DNA of 8,542 nucleotides. It comes from DATARH01 sp050246595. GTDB lineage: Bacteria; Pseudomonadota; Alphaproteobacteria; ATCC43930; CGMCC-115725. The translations under genes were made by a program, and so were the position numbers. The notes under the pieces are model-generated. The model was not told where the DNA came from. It saw only the letters and a program-made list of their open reading frames with translations, and ran no database searches. Location of the stretch: contig JBFWVT010000126.1 of assembly GCA_050246595.1 (NCBI GenBank), positions 1 through 8,542 on the forward strand. The letters run 5' to 3'. Shown one piece after another: positions 5,080 to 8,542 of this stretch (positions within the stretch are counted from its first letter, which is position 1; every line of letters begins with the position of its first letter).

Positions 5080-6429
5080 ATGATCCGTGACGAACGCGGT
5101 CTGCCGCTCTCGACCGACAATCCCGAGGCCGCCGCGCTGTTCGACCGGGCCGTCGAGCACTACCTGAAATTTCATGCCGACGCCCCGGCGCTGGTCGGCC
5201 GTATGCTGGCCGCCGATCCCGGTTTTGTCCTCGGCCATTGCTTCAAGGGCTATCTGCTGCTCAGCGCTTCGAACCCGGCCTTTGCGCGCGAGATCGCCGC
5301 GACATTGGCGGCGGCGGAAGCCGCTCCGGCGCCGGACAGCGAGCGCGAGCGGCGCCATCTGGCCGCCTTCACCTCCTGGTCGCAAGGCGCGCTCGACCGC
5401 ACCTTTGCGATCTGGCGGCAGATCCTCGATGATACGCCGACCGATCTGCTGGCCGCGCGGATCTGCGACACGACCTGGTTCCGCCACGGCCAGACCGCGA
5501 AAATTCTCGAACAGGCCGACCGCCTCGCGCCGCACTGGTCGCCGGAACTGCCCGGTTACGACTGTTTCCGGACGATCTGGGCCTTTGCGCACGAGGAGGC
5601 GGGCGACACGCAGGGCGCCGAGCGGGCCGTCGATCTCGCGCTCGAACAGGACCACACGAATTATTTCGCGACGCATGTCAAGGCGCACATCCTGGAGATG
5701 GAGTGCCGGCCGCGCGAGGGCAGCGCGTGGCTGACGAATGAGGCCGTGCATTGGTCGCGCGGCAACCAGCTGATCCATCATTTGTGGTGGCACCGCGCCC
5801 TGATGCAGCTCGAACTCGGCGAACGCGACGCGGTGCTCGACAGCTACGACCGCAATATCCGCAATCTCGACGAGCCGATGACAAAGGCGACCCCCGACCA
5901 TTACGTCGATCTGCAGAACGCGCCGGCGCTGCTGTGGCGATTGGAGCGGATGGGGGTTGATGTCGGCCATCGCTGGGAGGAGCTGGCCGACAAGGCCGAG
6001 GCGCGCATCGGCGAGGCCGGGCATCCGCTGCTCGTGCCGCATCTGATGATGGCGCTCGAAGCTACCGGGCGACACGCCGAGGCGGACCGTTTCCTGGCCG
6101 GGTTGCGTAGGCTGGCCGCCGATCCCGCCCGCTGGTATGCTGGCGAAATCGCCGAAATCGTGCTGCCGGTGTGCGAGGCGGCGCGGGCGCACCGGCGCGG
6201 CGATTACGGGCGCGTGGTGGAATTGCTGGCGCCGCGCCGCGAGCGGGTTCGCCTGCTCGGCGGCAGCAACGCACAGCGCGACCTGTTTATGCAGATGCTG
6301 ATCGATGCCGCGATAAAGGCCGGACGGCGCGATGTCGTCGCCGGGATGATCGCACACGAGACCGCGACCCGCGCCCTGCCCCCGGCCGAGCGCGTCGGGT
6401 ACGCGGCGGCGGCAAGTTGGCTCGGCTGA
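5080..6429 (+). CDS. TTC38-like tetratricopeptide repeat protein
   Basis: A 449-residue soluble protein, mostly helical, with degenerate tetratricopeptide-type helix pairs. It resembles the TTC38 family, known in animals and scattered bacteria and without an assigned biochemical role. Characteristic features are the opening GLPLSTDNPEAAALFDRAVE, the segment MLAADPGFVLGHCFKGYLL (about 45-63), and the His/Trp-rich centre NEAVHWSRGNQLIHHLWWHRAL (about 222-243), which is the most family-like part. There is no signal peptide or membrane span, so it is likely cytoplasmic and a protein-binding scaffold. The ATG at 5080 has GGAG (5068-5071) eight bases upstream; readings from further upstream run into the preceding gene's frame without a ribosome binding site. 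It has a candidate promoter of its own. A 518-codon open frame on the opposite strand is its shadow. Confidence 0.85.
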   Translation: MIRDERGLPLSTDNPEAAALFDRAVEHYLKFHADAPALVGRMLAADPGFVLGHCFKGYLLLSASNPAFAREIAATLAAAEAAPAPDSERERRHLAAFTSWSQGALDRTFAIWRQILDDTPTDLLAARICDTTWFRHGQTAKILEQADRLAPHWSPELPGYDCFRTIWAFAHEEAGDTQGAERAVDLALEQDHTNYFATHVKAHILEMECRPREGSAWLTNEAVHWSRGNQLIHHLWWHRALMQLELGERDAVLDSYDRNIRNLDEPMTKATPDHYVDLQNAPALLWRLERMGVDVGHRWEELADKAEARIGEAGHPLLVPHLMMALEATGRHAEADRFLAGLRRLAADPARWYAGEIAEIVLPVCEAARAHRRGDYGRVVELLAPRRERVRLLGGSNAQRDLFMQMLIDAAIKAGRRDVVAGMIAHETATRALPPAERVGYAAAASWLG

Positions 6430-6540
6430 GGACGGCGCGGCAACGCGGTTAACAGCGGAATTACCGGGACGGGTTTCCGTTTCCTCCAAAGAGACGCGAG
6501 CAATTCGCAGGTATTTCTGATTCAGGATCGGAGGAACGGC

Positions 6541-6852
6541 ATGTCCGTCACGGATCTCCTCAAGCAGAGCGGGCGCGGGCTGGCCGTCGCTGCGGCGATC
6601 GTCGGCGCGTCGGCGATAACCGTCCCGCAACCGGCCGAGGCGCGGATCGGCACCGGCGCGGCAATCGGGCTCGGACTGGGCTCGTTCGCGCTCGGGACTG
6701 CGCTCGGCTCCGGCGCGTTTGCCCGACCCTATTACGGCTATCCCTACGGATACTACGCTCCGGCGCCGGCCTATTACGCGCCGCCACCGCCGGTTTATTC
6801 ATATCCGCGGACCTGCTGGTACCCGCAATACGGCGGCTACTACGCCTGCTGA
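6541..6852 (+). CDS. Small secreted Tyr/Pro/Gly-rich protein
   Basis: A 103-residue protein with a Sec signal peptide. Residues 1-12 carry the positive charges, 13-29 form the hydrophobic core LAVAAAIVGASAITVPQ, and PAEA ending at 34 is a likely signal peptidase I site. The mature part has a glycine-zipper-like stretch GTGAAIGLGLGSFALG (37-52), then a low-complexity tail of Tyr, Pro and Gly (62-103) with repeated PYYGYPYGYY and YYAPPPP units and two cysteines (92 and 103), the last being the C-terminal residue. Such small periplasmic or surface proteins are common in alphaproteobacteria and have no assigned function. The start is secure: GGAGG (6530-6534) lies six bases upstream. A strong terminator follows, so the gene ends its transcription unit. 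Confidence 0.8.
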   Translation: MSVTDLLKQSGRGLAVAAAIVGASAITVPQPAEARIGTGAAIGLGLGSFALGTALGSGAFARPYYGYPYGYYAPAPAYYAPPPPVYSYPRTCWYPQYGGYYAC

Positions 6853-6903
6853 TCCGGGCCGGGCGCGGCGGCCTCGGCATGTCGCAGGCTGCGCAGCGGG
6901 AAT

Positions 6904-6937
6904 GGGCGGCACAAGGGCCGCCCGTTCTGCTTTGTTC
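6904..6937 (+). terminator. Rho-independent terminator after the Tyr-rich protein gene
   Basis: GGGCGGC (6904-6910) and GCCGCCC (6917-6923) form a perfect seven-base-pair stem with a six-base loop, followed by the T-rich run GTTCTGCTTTGTT. The tail is on the plus-strand side only, so it terminates the Tyr-rich gene rather than the convergent HD-domain gene. Confidence 0.75.
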
Positions 6938-6952
6938 CGCCTGTAAGACGCG

Positions 6953-7714
6953 CTACAGATACTTCGCCGGACGGATCATCGCGCGCCACATATGCGCGAC
7001 CGGGCTGTTGTCGAAACCGAGACCCTCCTCCGGCTGCCTGAAGTTGCGACCGATGATGTCGGTGAATTCCTCAAGCTCGACATGCACGTTCGGATCGAAT
7101 GAATAGATGTCGTGCACTGTGATCATCCGGCCCGACATATACCATTTGTGGTCCCGCATCCGCTTGTAGTCTTCTTCGACATACGGGTCGGGGCGGTAAT
7201 CGGCGCCGAACGATTTGATGTAGGATTGCGGGTACTCGTACCCGACCGACTCGTCGGGATAAAAGCGCAGCACCTGATGCGCGCGGATCGCCCAGGTCAC
7301 CTCCTCGTCGACATAGGGTTCGACGAGCTGCGCGCCCCAATAGCCGTGATCGCCGCGGATAAAACCGATTGTCGAGATGTCGTGCAGCAGACAGGCCAGC
7401 ACCATCTTCTCGCCGAGACCGGCATTGACCGCGTGCCGCGCGCTCTGCAACAGGTGCATGCACGGCCCGAAACGATACCGGAAGAAATCGGTCAGGGTCG
7501 GCTTTTCAGGCATTGGCGGCAGGCGCGGGTCGTCGCCCATCAGAACGCGCGCGTTCGGGTTTTTCGCCATCAGCGCCGCCGCGTTCGGACCCGGTCCGGT
7601 ATCGCCGTCGGCAAGCTGATACAGCCGGGCCTTGATGACGATATGGTCGAGTTCGTCGCTCATCTGTTTTTCGAGAGCGTCCGCCTTCTGGCTCAAGCTC
7701 ATCACGTCATTCAT
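6953..7714 (-). CDS. HD-domain metalloprotein with a complete di-metal ligand set
   Basis: A 253-residue HD-superfamily protein, cytoplasmic. A helical N-terminus (1-35) precedes the metal-binding helical core. Candidate ligands are His87, the His111-Asp112 doublet in CLLHDIS, His123 (GDHGYWGA), His146 (IRAHQVL) and Asp202 (TVHDIYSFD). This is the H...HD...H...H...D arrangement of dinuclear HD proteins, both phosphohydrolases and the PhnZ/inositol-oxygenase-type mixed-valent di-iron oxygenases. The 24-residue spacing from His87 to His111 and the roughly 56 from His146 to Asp202 resemble PhnZ. The substrate is unknown; I recall similar sequences labelled only HD domain-containing protein. The start at 7712-7714 has AGGAGA (complement of 7721-7726) six bases upstream; the longer upstream frame has no support. 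It converges on the Tyr-rich gene. Confidence 0.8.
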   Translation of the reverse strand: MNDVMSLSQKADALEKQMSDELDHIVIKARLYQLADGDTGPGPNAAALMAKNPNARVLMGDDPRLPPMPEKPTLTDFFRYRFGPCMHLLQSARHAVNAGLGEKMVLACLLHDISTIGFIRGDHGYWGAQLVEPYVDEEVTWAIRAHQVLRFYPDESVGYEYPQSYIKSFGADYRPDPYVEEDYKRMRDHKWYMSGRMITVHDIYSFDPNVHVELEEFTDIIGRNFRQPEEGLGFDNSPVAHMWRAMIRPAKYL

Positions 7715-8008
7715 GGCAGGTCTCCTCTTGGCGAATGTAGTGCCAGCGTAGCAGAGTGGCGCCCCGCGGTAATCCCTCTCGGACACGCGCCTGCGGCAAA
7801 GCCGAACTGCCGTTTTGCCGGCAAGGCCGGGCTGCCGCCGCATCGATCGCGGTCGACGACCCGTCAGTTACCCGCCGGTTGGATACGCAATTACAGCGCA
7901 TAATCCGCTCGCGGCGGCCCGAGGCATGGTGCCGCGCCTCGGGAAAGCCGAGATCGTCGATGGTTTCCGGCTGTTCATACCCGACATAGTGACCTGCCGG
8001 GGACGGGC
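7715..8008. other. Divergent intergenic region between HD-domain and VanZ-like genes, no gene seen
   Basis: This 294-base gap lies between divergently transcribed genes and should hold both promoters. Short open frames cross it on both strands, but none has a ribosome binding site or recognisable protein sequence. A perfect seven-base inverted repeat, CGGCAAA (7794-7800) and TTTGCCG (7814-7820), is present with a 13-base loop. GGGGA at 7999-8003 is the VanZ-like ribosome binding site. I see no convincing sigma-70 boxes. Confidence 0.4.
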
Positions 8009-8419
8009 ATGCGGGTGCGGAGCCGGGAGACGTGGTTTGCCCTCCTTGCGGCGGCGGTCGTCATCACGATTCTGATCGTGTGCCTGTATCCGTTCCGCTT
8101 CGCGGTCCGGCACGGCGGCATCGATGCCGTCGCCGCCCTGGTCGGCAGCTGGGCAAAGCCTCCCTCCGCGATCGACTTCATCCTGAACATCGCGCTTTAC
8201 GTCCCTCTTGGCGCTTTCGCTGCCTTGTCCTTACAACGGTTGCGGCGTCCCTGGCACCGGGTGGCCATGGTGACGATCGGCGGGGGGCTGCTGTCGATCG
8301 CGGTCGAGCTGACGCAGTATTTCGATGCGGCGCGATACACCTCGGCGACCGATGTTTATGCGAACACGCTCGGGACATTCCTCGGCGCTGCGGCGGTCGT
8401 CCTGCTTTTCCGGCGCTAG
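8009..8419 (+). CDS. VanZ-like family membrane protein
   Basis: A 136-residue membrane protein of the VanZ-like family (named after the teicoplanin-resistance accessory protein; most members have no established role and do not confer resistance). The N-terminal span (10-27) ends in LYPFRF. DFILNIALYVPLGAFAALSL (56-75) holds the second span and family core. The third span runs from 86 to 105 and contains the conserved Glu100-Leu-Thr-Gln103; it is followed by Arg109, Ser112, Asp115, Asn119 and LGTFLGA, the fourth span. All expected conserved polar positions are present. The start has GGGGA five bases upstream. The length is normal for short VanZ-like proteins, but the TAG stop is formed by the TA target and first base of the right-hand IS630 end, so a longer original C-terminus is possible. 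Confidence 0.88.
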   Translation: MRVRSRETWFALLAAAVVITILIVCLYPFRFAVRHGGIDAVAALVGSWAKPPSAIDFILNIALYVPLGAFAALSLQRLRRPWHRVAMVTIGGGLLSIAVELTQYFDAARYTSATDVYANTLGTFLGAAAVVLLFRR

Positions 8420-8444
8420 AGCGTGATCGTTTCAGGTTGAAGCG
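8419..8444 (+). repeat. IS630 terminal inverted repeat (right copy)
   Basis: Starting at the element border with GAGCGTGATCGTTTCAGG and ending TTGAAGCG, this 26-base repeat matches 99-124 at 24 positions in opposite polarity. It also contains the last codons and TGA stop of the transposase read on the minus strand, as is common in IS630 elements. TA at 8417-8418 immediately precedes it. Confidence 0.85.
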
Positions 8445-8542
8445 TAGCCGGCATTGGCGAGGTAGTTTGCGCATTCCTGTGCGGAGAAATGATCGAGCAA
8501 GGAGCCGATCTGGCGCCAGGTAGCATCGGTGGTGCGCGGATC
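8432..8542 (-). CDS. IS630-family transposase, C-terminal end only (runs off the right edge)
   Basis: The last 36 residues are visible: WRQIGSLLDHFSAQECANYL followed by ANAGYAST and a TGA stop at 8432-8434. The W-x-x-I-G-x-L-L-x-x-F-x-x-x-E-C-A-N-Y-x-x-x-A-G-Y ending is the typical C-terminus of IS630-family transposases. The frame is open to the window edge. The catalytic DDE residues lie beyond it, so activity cannot be judged. Confidence 0.88.
   Translation of the reverse strand, partial: DPRTTDATWRQIGSLLDHFSAQECANYLANAGYAST

Larger units (their letters stand above)
8419..8542 (-). mobile_element. IS630-family insertion sequence, downstream (IRR) end
   Basis: This is the partial right-hand mobile element, entering from the window edge. 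It consists of the transposase 3' end and the terminal repeat. It is in the same orientation as the left-hand element: both transposases read leftward, so the window lies between the upstream end of one copy and the downstream end of another. Confidence 0.75.

Noticed and set aside
5074..6630. 518-codon open frame on the minus strand across the TPR gene
   Set aside because: It is the antisense shadow of the TTC38-like gene in high-GC DNA, has arbitrary Arg/Pro-rich composition and no ribosome binding site, and overruns the Tyr-rich gene start.
7112..7903. 263-codon plus-strand open frame over the HD-domain gene
   Set aside because: The minus strand has the complete HD ligand set and a good ribosome binding site; the plus-strand product has no recognisable features.
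7815..8075. 86-codon plus-strand open frame in the gap before the VanZ-like gene
   Set aside because: It has no ribosome binding site, runs into the VanZ-like gene in another frame, and has no recognisable sequence.
8009..8419. VanZ-like gene as an antibiotic-resistance determinant
   Set aside because: The family is broad and most members are unrelated to glycopeptide resistance; no van cluster genes are present.
1..8542. CRISPR array, tRNA, rRNA, integrase or phage module
   Set aside because: No regularly spaced repeats, cloverleaf-type sequence, rRNA segment, recombinase or phage structural genes were seen; the only mobile DNA is the IS630 ends.

Overview
The window is a GC-rich chromosomal segment, about two-thirds G+C by eye. 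Codon use, the Irr/ICE-type operator and the gene families point to an alphaproteobacterium. I would not name an order from this sequence alone.

The edges are mobile DNA. Positions 1-124 hold the upstream end of an IS630-family insertion sequence: its inverted repeat at 99-124 and the first ten codons of a transposase read leftward from 30. Positions 8419-8542 hold the downstream end of a similar element: its inverted repeat at 8419-8444 and the last 36 residues of a transposase, also leftward. The 8.3 kb between them is therefore bracketed by two related IS630 ends in the same orientation. Each abuts a TA dinucleotide, and each adjoining host gene ends in a TAG formed by that TA plus the first G of the element.

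Region 124-1819 holds a divergent pair: an RraA/HMG-aldolase-like protein (minus) and a class I SAM methyltransferase (plus). Region 1875-2731 is a minus-strand block: a Prx5-type peroxiredoxin with a perfect Irr-box-like palindrome just upstream, then a small membrane protein whose long form appears frameshifted. Region 2889-5024 is a plus-strand metal-related block: a ZIP-like membrane protein, a Fur/Zur-family regulator, and a polytopic membrane protein with a nickel/cobalt-transporter-like His/Asp motif, coupled to the regulator by an ATGA overlap. Region 5080-6852 carries a TTC38-type TPR protein and a small secreted Tyr/Pro-rich protein, closed by a good intrinsic terminator. Region 6953-8419 has a minus-strand HD-domain protein with a full di-metal ligand set and a plus-strand VanZ-like membrane protein that ends at the right-hand IS.

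The most coherent theme is metal and oxidative-stress handling: an iron-controlled peroxiredoxin beside a Fur-family regulator and two putative metal transporters. The other genes look like independent transcription units. I saw no tRNA, rRNA, CRISPR array or phage module.
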